Below, piece by piece: positions 35,901 to 47,900 of a stretch of 64,000 nt of DNA. A program made the position numbers and the translations under genes. The DNA is from Liolophura sinensis (Eukaryota > Mollusca > Polyplacophora > Chitonida > Chitonidae). Position 1 is the stretch's first letter. Each line of letters starts with the position of its first letter. The stretch spans positions 5,019,338 through 5,083,337 of the forward strand of contig NC_088302.1 in assembly GCF_032854445.1 (NCBI RefSeq), in the 5' to 3' direction. The notes beneath the pieces were generated by a model that saw only the letters and a list, made by a program, of their open reading frames with translations, searched no databases and was not told the DNA's origin.

Positions 35901-38900
35901 GAGATGACTACAAACATATGACTTGTTTACTGACATGGATCTATCAAGTGCTTTCCTTGATTCTTTTTTTTAAACTGGACCAACCTGATTTAATTATTGT
36001 TTCATTAGCATTTAACAATGTCACGAAATGAGACGAAAACCGCAGAACCTACGAAGAGTACACAATAGCCTCCAAATCGATTTAAAACTGCATTCAGAAC
36101 AGGAAGAGCTAGATCCGACCTCTTTGGTCAGGGGCCACACAGCTGCAGTCAAACAGGAAGATCTAGGTTTGACCTCTTCGGTCAGGGGCCACACAGATGC
36201 AGTGAAAACACGAAGAGCTAGATCGGACTTCTTTGGTCAGGGGTAACACAGCTGCAGTGGAAACGTGAAGAGCTAGATTGGACCTCTTTGGTCAGGGGTC
36301 ACACAGCTGCAGTGAAAGTAGGAAGAGCTAGATCTGACTTCTTTGGTCAGGGGCCACACAGCTGCAGTCAAACAGGAAGATCTAGGTTTGACCTCTTCGG
36401 TCAGGGGCCACACAGATGCAGTGAAAACACGAAGAGCTAGATCTGACTTCTTTGGTCAGGGGTAACACAGCTGCAGTGGAAACGTGAAGAGCTAGATTGG
36501 ACCTCTTTGGTCAGGGGTCACACAGCTGCAGTGAAAGTAGGAAGAGCTAGATCTGACTTCTTTGGTCAGGGGTAACACAGCTGCAGTGGAAACGTGAAGA
36601 GCTAGACTGGACCTCTTTGGTCAGAGGTAACACAGCTGCAGTGAAAGTAGGAAGAGCTAGATCTGACCTCTTTGGTCTGGGGTAACACAGCTGCAGTGGA
36701 AACGTGAAGAGCTAGATTGGACCTCTTTGGTCAGGGGTCACACAGCTGCAGTGAAAGTAGGAAGAGCTAGATCTGACTTCTTTGGTCAGGGGCCACACAG
36801 CTGCAGTGAAAATGGGAAGAGCTAGATCCGACCTCTTTGGCCAGGAGCCACACAGCTGAAGTGAAAACAGGAAAAGGTAGACCCGACCTCTTTGGTCAGG
36901 GGTCACACAGTTGCAGTGCAAACAGGAAGAGCTAGATCCGACCTCTTTGGTCAGGGGTCACACAGCTGCAGCTAAAACAGGATGAGCCTTCCAGTGCTTT
37001 GTACAGAAAATGTAGAATTTCCACCCAATCTAAACAGCTGCAGCACTATTACACACTATCTAATTGGCTAACAAGTTGAGTTGAGCAGCATGGGAAAATG
37101 AGTGCAGTATATATCAGAACTTAATCCTGTCATGATGGCGGCCCCTGTTATGGCAGATTAAATTGACAACCTCACATCAATCATCTACATGTATATACAA
37201 TATATCACACGTAAACAAGCAGAGCATGACTCACAGTACAAGCAATGAGGACATCCCTGCCATTCTCACTGTTAAGGGCCTCAGAGAACTGCTTGAGGAG
37301 GCTAGCGGCGGTAGTGCCAGTCCAGATCCTGTACACACAAAGACCGCATCCAGATAATACGTGCACAATGTATAACCATCACAGCAGCCAAGACTTTATA
37401 CAGGTGAATCTCATGTATACATCAATATCTATATTGGAAATGCCTATAGTGAATAGGCATGTGTGTGTGTAAGGCAAATATTAAATATACAGTAAACATG
37501 GTCTGTGTGGGTTTTCCATTATGACCAGTTCCCATTTCCATTAAAACAAAACTAATGCATTTATAATTTGTAACCTGTATTCTCTAACAGTTCTAATGAT
37601 TTTAAAATACAGATAAAAGATTACGAATGGTTGAATGTCCAGGGGCCCCAGTCACTTAAATGACAAGGCCAGAATGACTTAACTGACAAATCCCCCATTT
37701 ACTTAACTGACAATGAATATTCCCCTCAATCACTTAACTGATAACTCTCCTACTGATTAATGTTTAGCCTGTACATTTACCAAAACCCACTGGACATTTC
37801 AGCTAGCAAGAGTCCTGAAATTTTGTTGACAACATCTTGTGTTAGAGGCCACAGAGGGTGTAACATGCTGGGCGCCCCGTCAACATAAGACATGGCCCCA
37901 AAAGCTCAGTTATACTCACCTGTAGGCATCCAAACTCACATCAGAGAGCAAGGCCTTCACCTTTGACCATGAGGGGTCATCAGGTGTTTTAGAGCTGGAC
38001 CGAGTGAACACAGGTTTCTTCAGCGCTCTGCAATAGATACAACCTGGTCATGATGTAATTCCTCGAACCATACAGACTAATGAATGCCAAAAAGAAACTG
38101 AACAGTCATTAAATGATTTATTTATCTGATTGGTCTTTTACGCTGTACTCAAGAATATTTCACTTATAAGACAGTGGTCAGCATTATTGTGGTTAGGCCT
38201 CCCTAAATCGAAGGGTTTCTCCCAAAATCTCCCAAGTTGTCCCAAAGTTTTCTAGTGGTGTAGCAGTTTACACCAATAACCCAGTGCAGCCCCAAACAAA
38301 AGTCAACCACAACAACATGCAGCATTAAAAACAACTTCCTGATATTGATATGAAGTATAATCCCATTAAAAGGATTAAAAGATTTCCTTGTCTGTTTTGT
38401 AACAGACTTTGCATCTGGATTTCCACACAAACAACAACTTCAGTTCCTCCTCTTCACCTGAAAGAGGCCACAAAACCCCGAAACAAATACTGATGAATCT
38501 GTATCAGGCACTACCCACCTTTGTGTTTCTCTCATACTGGGCCCCAGGACACACTTCTTAAAGTGAGGTGTCAGCTCAGACAATGCAACACAGAAACGGC
38601 CCACCAACAGTACTCTGAAAACAAAAATAAACACATGGTTTATTTTTGTCATCCTGCCCCAATCAGGCTAAGTAAGCTATCTCTTTCTAAAATGTGAAAC
38701 GTTTAAATTAAATTCCAAATTTTGCACGAGATGCCATATGATAAATACAAATGTTAATGACAAATGATTTAATCTGTGGATCCCCCTGGGATTTGAACCA
38801 GGGTATCTCCATCCAAAATCCGGCTCTCTACCATCTGAGCTAATGACAAATTTTTACTACTATAGCTGGTACTAGGATAAGAACTGAAAAGGACAGCCAC

Positions 38901-41900
38901 ACTTCCTCCTGTTGAAAGACTTGCCTGCGGCCTCGAATGTGATAGTGAAGATATGATATGATGTAAATGATATACACAAGTATTAAACCAAACTACTCAA
39001 CTCTTGAGTCCATCAGTTAAAGCCCCACTTTCCCATGTAAATGTCATCAGTACAGTGTTAATAACACCTGAACAGTCCCATCAACCTGATGACATCATCA
39101 AACACTCACTTATTACAGGTAACCCGTTGTATATCTGCCACCTGCACCTGTTGAAGGGCCGACCCCCACAAGTTCAACTGCTGCCTCACATAGGTAACAA
39201 GTCTGAAAGTTATAAACATTCACAAAGTTTGGGTGTGTATTAACAAAATAATACGTAAAATTCACGAACATAATGTTTTGGGTGCCTTTATTGTATTACA
39301 ATTAGAGCACATCAAATTAAATTAAAGTATAGCCTTCTTCCACGCTATTATTAAAACAGCAACAACAAGGGGAGACAACTCACTGGTTAATACAGCCTTC
39401 CACAGAGCTCTGGACATGTGATAATATCTGGGCGTCGTCAGAGAACCTGTCAAAAGGGCCTTTATTTGTGTCAATCTGTTCGTCTGCCTGTAAGTAATGC
39501 TGGTCATCCTCCAGCATCTGCTTCAGTTTCTCATCAAAACCTTTACACAGACTGAAAGGCAAACAGATAATGGAGATATGCAGGTATACTGTAAGGTGTT
39601 AAAGACTTCCCAAAACTGTATGTGACAAAGTAATGGTGCATAAAAATAATGTTTCAAAACTGATCCAATTGAACAAAGCTTGCAGATATAAGAATTCTCT
39701 GATATTTAGAAAGCATGAAATTTATTAAAAATACATGTAGATCAAATATTAAATTCGTCAAATCCAAAAGATATTACCCATAATTTACACTTGTAGCATA
39801 AAAAGTGGCAGATAACTTAGCCAAACCGCTTAGAGTTATTAGGGGCCTCTGTGGCTCAGTTGGTTAGCGCGCTAGCGAAACATGATGACCCAGGAGCCTC
39901 TTACCAATGCGGTCGCTGTGAGTTCAAGTCCAGCTCATGCTGGCTTCCTCTCCGGCCGTTCGTGGGAAGATCTGCAAGCAACCTGTGGATGGTCGTGGGT
40001 CTTCCCTGTGCTATGCAGGGTTTTCTCCCACCATAGTGATGGCTGCCATCATATAAGTGAAATACTCTTGAGTACGGCGTTAAACACCAATCAAATAAAT
40101 AAATAAATATGGTCACTAGTTTCATATATGAAAAGAAAACTGCTTCAGAATATGGCTTTCCCTGGGGCCAGGGATATTATCACCTCTGTACAACAGGAGT
40201 AAAGGCTTTAGCTTTCATCATCAGCCCCCCTCCGTCAGCCAGTGTCTTACTGCCGGCCGGCACCCAGGCGCTGTTTGTGGGGATGTCACCTGTCATCTCG
40301 CGCCAAACATACATAGACACATCACGCTCCTGCTGCATTAACCTGGATAGGAAGGCAACAATTTGATTGAATTACCTGGCTGAGCTAGAGGACAGTATTG
40401 TGCAGTACATCTTGTACCTTGTGTACGTATGTATGCTTGGGATTTTACATCATAATTAACAATTTGCTGAGGAGGAGTTCTTAGGAGAGTACACATATAC
40501 TATGTTTTCTTGTGGCAGGGCAACTTAATGTCATCAAAAATCTGAAGTATCATGTTGAAGACACAAGACATTATACTGACACCACACCAACCAATCCTGT
40601 TACCTTGCTTTAACCTCTTACTGCTGAGCAGCAAGCGAGGCAGCAGCTAGCACCATTTTTAAAGCCTTTTGTATATCCCCACCCAGGTTTGATCTCAGGT
40701 CTCCGGATGCTCTAGAGCAGATGCTCTAACCATTTGGCCACCTAAGTGGTCTGTACTTTGTGTAAACCACACAATACAGTAAAGAAGTGCGATGCACTGA
40801 AGACAGTGTAGATACACAAGACTTTACGAAGAGTCCCAATAATTATTACACATCTTCACATGTCTTACTAACAAACTGAGCCAAAAATTAGATTAAAAAA
40901 CATTCAGGTTTATCATAGCTTGTGATATACATGTAATGTCCAATTTAATACATTTGGCTACATGTTTATGACAGGTGTCAAAAGAATCTAGATGGAGATT
41001 GCACCTCTGGGCTCTGATGACTATCACGGATGTAAACCCAGATGTAAGGCTTGACAATGGTGTTGAAATGTTCACAGTGAACTGCTAACATTCACATCCT
41101 ACCATGAAAGCAATACAAATAAGGAAGGTCTTAAAGCCGGGACCCACCTATTGTCCTCATCTGCTGTCTCCATGACAAACCTAGCCATCTGCCTCTTGGT
41201 CAGCTCTAGTGTAGTGTCACACTGGTACTGGACTAAAGCCTGGGGAAGACAGAATAGAGCGCAGCATGACAAGGAGCTTTGCTATAGGACTTTTGGTAGA
41301 AGCAGAGTCGGCATTTCAGGAGACCCACAAGTTCATGCAGGCTTGGACGAGACATGGCGGGGGCTCTTGTGAACTAAAGCTGATAAAAGGCGTGATTTTG
41401 CAGTAGCTGTTGACGGTGCCGTTGGACCGACAGACCGAGATGTATATTCAGCCTGACAAATACAGTGAAATCTCACATTTTAGCTGCATTTGTTTGCTAG
41501 AGCCCCAACCCTGTTTTATCTCGCACGGCTCCTGAAATGCCAACTCAGCTCATTGGGACATTATCACGAAATTTTTGCAAAAAACAGGAACCAGTATTAT
41601 TAATCTTCTAGATCAACAAAATGATTGGAGAAATCTGTTCTGTCAAGATTTTATAAAATGTTATACATCAGTCTAAAGAATCAGCTTTAAGAAGAGGTCG
41701 TAAATTCAGGGACTGTACCTTAATCCTGTCAAGGAAAAGTGGCCGGATGAAGAGTTCCCAGACTGACAGAGGTCTCCGGAGGACTCGCTGGCAAACCAGG
41801 TCCCACGAAGAAAGGCTCTCCTGTAACACATATTTATTATACAGCTAACCATCCAGCTCTAATGCGATTATGTGGTCATGTGATCATACTGCACACTGCC

Positions 41901-44900
41901 AATGCCATGACAGAACATCACTGGCCAATTAGTTTACTCTCTATGAGGTCATAATAACAGTTTCCAGTTGGAACTCTTTTGTCGTCAAAGGTAAAAACAG
42001 TCCTACTGTGCCATGTGACCTGTGAAAAATGTTAGGCAACCTTTGTTGACATTAATTTACTGATCACCTGTCTCACCCTGTTCCAGATGGAAAATTGATG
42101 CCTCCTTCCTTTAGGAACTTCTCAAGCATTTACTTTCTCAACTTTCTCCAAAATTGGTCTACTCTAAATTACTTTTCATGAAACTTTTTTCAGACATTCA
42201 TGTTATAGTCCCTGTGATCAAAAACAGGTGCCTAACACTTCTGATATAGCTAGACTTTCTCTACCTTCATCACATGGTTTCACTATGGGTGTCTGAGATT
42301 TTAAAAAAGTAAAGAGTTAACAAAATTTCATAGACAGATGACTAATGTTTATGTCAGCTTTAACTTACTTTAAATTGCAAGTTTAAACAGAGTGTATAAT
42401 AAATAGGTTTACAGTGGCTTGTATGGCTGTGAATGGACTTACAAAGGTAATGTAACACTCTATATTTAACTGTCAAACCTTAAAGGAAAAAAATTAGACC
42501 AAATATACATATGTATCAATGATATGCCACCATGTTATGAACTGTGAACAATCTAGGGAGAGTTACATGGTTCTGTAACGAAAAAAAAAAAAAAAAAAAA
42601 ACAGGGGACATCACATGAACCCTGTTCTTCCTTTTAACAATATCTGTGTATGGTACAAGTGAAATGACATTGTGTTTCTGGTTTCTCTACCATGGCATAT
42701 TCCAAGGCCTTGTAACAATTCCAAAACTGATTTACTCAGTAATCAAGTTCATCTGACAACAAAAAAGAACAAAACAAAAACAAACAAAAAAAAAAACAAC
42801 TAAGATTATATTATTTATAACTGTTTTCTTTTTAAAATAAAAACATACCGCTGCATTTACAGCCATATGGCACCTGTTCATACATCAAGCCTCACCTGGC
42901 CTTGTATCTGCCACACAGCATCCCTGATGTCAGCCAGTCTCTTCACAGAGTTCACAAAGTTAAGCAGCTTCCCAACTCCAGACTTCACATCATTTACACA
43001 CCTGGACAATGACATAAAACATCCTAGATATGTATAGCAATAACTTGAAGCGTCCAGACAAATGTTTATCTTCTGTTTGTAGATTTTATTTTAGCAGGCC
43101 TTTTATTTTGAGATATCTGATCAGACTGCTGCAAATCTAGGCAAACCATGAACATGTCTGCGTCATAATCAAGTTCAAAACTATTGTGGGGTTTCAATGT
43201 CAATGCAGCGAAAGTAAACGTGGAAATCCTGTGCAACAAACTTCCTCAAATAATGCTTTGCTTGGCAGCTCTCACATAAATGATACTATCAAGGGAGACT
43301 ACTCACGTGTTGACCCACTGCTCACAGTTCTCGTGTAGATGTTGTACAGCCACTGGGGTAGCAGGTGCTCTCAATGTTGGGTGAAAGTCTAACAACACAG
43401 AAATGACCGTGATTGTAACAGGGAACTGCAACACACATGTAGCCTCTCACAATGATGTGCAGCTTTGTCAAAAACTCCAATTGATAAAGTGCAAGTATAA
43501 CAAACTATGCACCTTTTTTTCACAAATACACCCACAGCTTAATGTGCTCATTCTTTTCTTATTTATTTTATTTGTTTATTTGATTGATGTTTGACGCCGT
43601 ACTCAAGAATATTTAGCTTTTACGGCAGCCAGCATTTATTATATGGTGGGAGGAAATTGGGCTGAGCAAGGAGGGAAACCCATGACCCACGACATCCACA
43701 GGTTGCTGAGCGCCCTTCCCATGTACGACCAGAGAAAAAGCCAGCATGAGCTGAAATTGAATTCACAGCGAGTGCATTGATGGGAGGCTCCTGGGTCATG
43801 CTTAAGCCACTTTCACTTTAATATTTAGAATTTTGATACCTTCTTTAGTTTTTTTGTTATTGTTTTTTTCATTTGGTTCAGGTAAAGTAGTAAGTAGTAA
43901 GATTTTCACTGCTTGCTGACTTAATAGGTGTTTTAAGCCTTTTTCATAAAGGATATTTCACTCCTGTGATGGAGCTAATATTTGTCAGGGTGGAGGTACA
44001 ATACATTCATGAAACCTTCAGCCCCTGATGTCAAGTCATCAGAGCAGAATGAGAGCCTCACCTGTGACAGTCTTAGGCAGGTATTTGGTTGAGATTGAGC
44101 TGTGAAGATCCAGGAGTCCAGAGTCTAGAACACAACAAGATTACACTAACCTTTTCATAGCTCATCATGCAATTCTAGTTGATGCACTGAACAGCTTAGC
44201 ATAATAAATAAGCAAAGTAACTCCAATAATAAGTTTTTCCAGTTACTTGGCTTATTTAACATAGACCATCTTACAAGTCAAGTATTTTATTTTATATATT
44301 TGATCGGTGTTTAACGATGTGCTCAAGAATATTTCACTTAAATGTATTATGCTAGGAGAAAACAGTGCAGATCCAAGGGGAAATCAAAAACAGTGCAGAC
44401 CCAAGGGGAAATAAAGTAACAAAGTAAAGAATTTGCTACATATCCAAGTATTAATTATTACTGTGGCCAGTAATATTACTATTATTAATAATAGTTTTCA
44501 ACACCTTATGAAAAATATTGTGTTAGTGTTTTACCAGACAAACCCAATTACTATTACAATATTGACAAATTAGTCACAAAATACTTCTCTCACCTTCAGT
44601 AGATTTACTGGTGACCTCTTCCAAGGTCATAAGGAGAAGGTCAGAGTTGACTGCAACAGAAAACCACCCGTATCCATTCCTGGTTTTCATTGGTTCACAA
44701 AGTATTAACAATTAGCATTATTACATATTTATGGTCACGGAAAACCTTGTTGGTTTCAATATGGATCTACATCCAGTTCAGAATACATATATACCTGGAA
44801 CAAGGTTTCTCATTACAAGACAGAATCAATGGGAGTTTTCCTCACATAGAATAGCTGTTACTTCAAGCAAAATAAAGCATTTCAAAACCTGAGAAAACCT

Positions 44901-47900
44901 ATCCTGCCACAAACTGCCCGTGTACCTTTGTTATCCTCTGTGTTGTTCTGCGTTGAGTAGAACACTGCATGTATCTGGTTGACTGTGGTGGACACCAACT
45001 GTACAACTGTGCACAGCTGCTCCTTGACGCTGGCATTGTGCTGGGCAAAGATCTGTTGCACTGCTGTCTGTAAACACAGACACAAAACACAGAATGTAAA
45101 CACAGACACAAAACACAGAATGTAAACACAGACACAAAACACAGAATGTACACACAGACACAAAACATAGAATGTAACACAGACACAAAACACAGAATGT
45201 GAAAACAGACAAAACACAGAATGTAAACACAGACACAAAACACAGAATGTAAACAAAGACACAAAACACAGAATGTAAACACAGACACAAAACACAGAAT
45301 GTACACACAGACACAAAACATAGAATGTAACACAGACACAAAACACAGAATGTAAAAACAGACAAAACACAGAATGTAAACACAGACACAAAACACAGAA
45401 TGTAAACAAAAATATAGAAGTCACCAAACATGCCAAGGTTTTGGACTCTTTATTATTATTTCTGATTTCCCAGTGCTGTAAATGGAATGCATAATGGTGT
45501 ACATGTTAAGTATGGATTCTGCAGGAGCAGTGATAAACCTGCTCAGCCAACAACACTACATGGAAAGGGGATAGATCTGAATTAAACACAGATAAACAGG
45601 GATATATCCTCACCGTCCTCGCCAGCAGGAACTCATTAAACACCTGTCTAGGTGTGCTATCCTCCAGGAGCATGATGGAACACAGCGCTTCTGCTATCAT
45701 CTGTTTGAGGGAAAATAACACAATATAAACGTACTGTTTAGGGCCTAAACTGTCTTCTGCGACATAGCTAGTCATTTTGCCTGATTCTTAGAAGGTGCGT
45801 TCAGCTTTGTGATTAGAGGTTTTCTTTCAGACAGGATAATATTCCAATGTCAAAAATCAATTTCAGCACAAAAAGCAATACTTTGTTTATATTTATGAAG
45901 TCATGGTTGGCCAGTATATTGTGACTGGGACTGGGCATTATGTCAGGTATCTTTAGCAAGGCATTCCACTGAGGCATCACAATACATATATCAGCACTGA
46001 GTCCCTCCTGTTACAATAAAACAAAGTCTTGTTATGCACCAAAGCATAGTAGAAGGCAACGTTAAAACGCGAGCAAATAAACACATCTCTTTTTCAGAAA
46101 AATCTTTCTCTCACAAGATTTCTCTCAGTCAATGTTACTCACCTTGTCAGATGAATGGGCTTGTTTAAGGAGTTGTCTGCAACCCTGAAATACAAAGTTA
46201 GCATAATAGTCCGTCTTTAAGACATTGAGAAAATAGCATGTGGACTAGTAAATAACACATATACATGTACTTTTACTTTATTATATTACCATTTCTATAA
46301 GCATTAATAGGAAGAAGGCTGGACATGTAACATGCTTTACTCTGTTCTGGCGCATCATCAATTCTATTGTGCGGTGTTCTGTAATATGATTTACATGATT
46401 AATTGTGTGATTTGATTTCTACATGATGTTTTCACAGCTGTTTTTCAGGTTTTATTCCATTCTACTAAGCTAAGGTTCTCGCTATTATATGAAAAGAAGT
46501 GGATAACAGACAATAAATCCAATGTCAGACTCCCTTTTGCATGTGCAAAAATGCTCATCTGTTGACATACATGGAATGTACAAGTGTATGGAATGTACGA
46601 GTGTATGGAATGCACGAGTGTATGGAATGCACGAGTGTATGGAATGTACGAGTGTATGGAATGCACGAGTGTATGGAATGTACGAGTGTATGGAATGTAC
46701 GAGTGTATGGAATGCTCGAGTGTATGGAATGTACGAGTGTATGGAATGTACGAGTGTATGGAATGGACGAGTGTATGGAATGTACAGAGGACATCATTCT
46801 CGTTGACAAATAATAATGGGTACTGTTAAACAACAACTTCTCATGACACCATTACTTTTAATTCCTTCCTCAACAAAAATATTGTGACATAATAGAAAAG
46901 GGTGAAAAAATGTAACAGGTGTGAGCCGGAGTTTGCAACTTTGTATTCCATTCCTAGTGAAGGCAGATGTGACGTCATGACGTCACAGTAAAAACAAGCA
47001 TGTGCACTACATTGTAACTAGTGTGTGGCAGATAATAGGTAAACACCACCTGACAGCAGTGTTAATTTCACAAAGAGAAATGTGTGAGAAACCTTTCAAC
47101 AGCTGTGTGCAGTTTGATACTTGTATAAACTAAAATCAGTGACCATACAGGCTGGTACCTGTTTTGTTTATCGTGAATGGTTGGACCTGGTGTGAGTGAC
47201 ATTGTAGGCTGTGTTCTATTTAGCATCAATATGCTGGGATCTTCCAATGTTACTTCATACAAGTGTTTGCATGAGTCAAGTTTTTTCTCATTTAATTACT
47301 TTTTAATCATATTAAAGATTTTAAGGAAGGTTACAAAGCAGAAATAATGTTCCTGCTATGGGTGTCTAGTACACTGTCAAAACAGTGTCTATAGAGTCAA
47401 TAAAGTTCACCTCCATGATGACAGAACTGCCATCTGACGCTCATAGCAGGAACACCATTTCTTAATAGCTGAACAAATCTACCTGGAGTATGGTACTCTG
47501 GAGCAAACCTTACTGGACGATGATACTCTTGAGAAAACCTACCTGGAGTATAGTACTCTTGAAGTGGCTGATAGCGGCCCACTGTCTGCTGAGTACAGGA
47601 AACCATGACAAGATGGTGGAGGACTGATGGGAGTCCAGGTGAAGGCTGGTGTTGATGTGACGGGATAGCAGGTACAGACGAGTGGCTGTCAGGTGATCAC
47701 AGGAGTCTGCTGCACTCCACAGCTGAAAAACAACAACACTCCAAAGGAAACTGATCAAATTATTGACTACTTTCTCCCATGTCTCACACACTTTATCAAG
47801 ACCACCTAAATTTCAAAGAAATGAAATTGTGAAATTACAACATACGTAATCCAATCCATGATTCCTGCCATTGCATATCCAGTACCTAATCCATTTCCTT

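Noticed and set aside
37235-37328. COG1 exon 22 ending at an earlier donor (AACA-GTGAGA)
   Set aside because: That donor leaves phase 1, which does not join to the next exon's RWEEVEIQEE frame; the later ACT-GTGAGT donor gives phase 0 and keeps family-conserved residues.
38779-38851. Functional tRNA gene
   Set aside because: D and T arms look good, but acceptor ends do not pair and the anticodon stem is poor.
44882-45436. Three overlapping minus-strand ORFs of 165-184 codons rich in Cys, Phe and Val
   Set aside because: They are readings of the 26-bp intronic minisatellite joined to COG1 exon 10; only 44926-45067 is coding.
46522-46836. Several 81-94 codon ORFs on both strands with CMECTSVWN-type repeats
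   Set aside because: Artefacts of the stop-free 17-bp minisatellite in COG1 intron 7.
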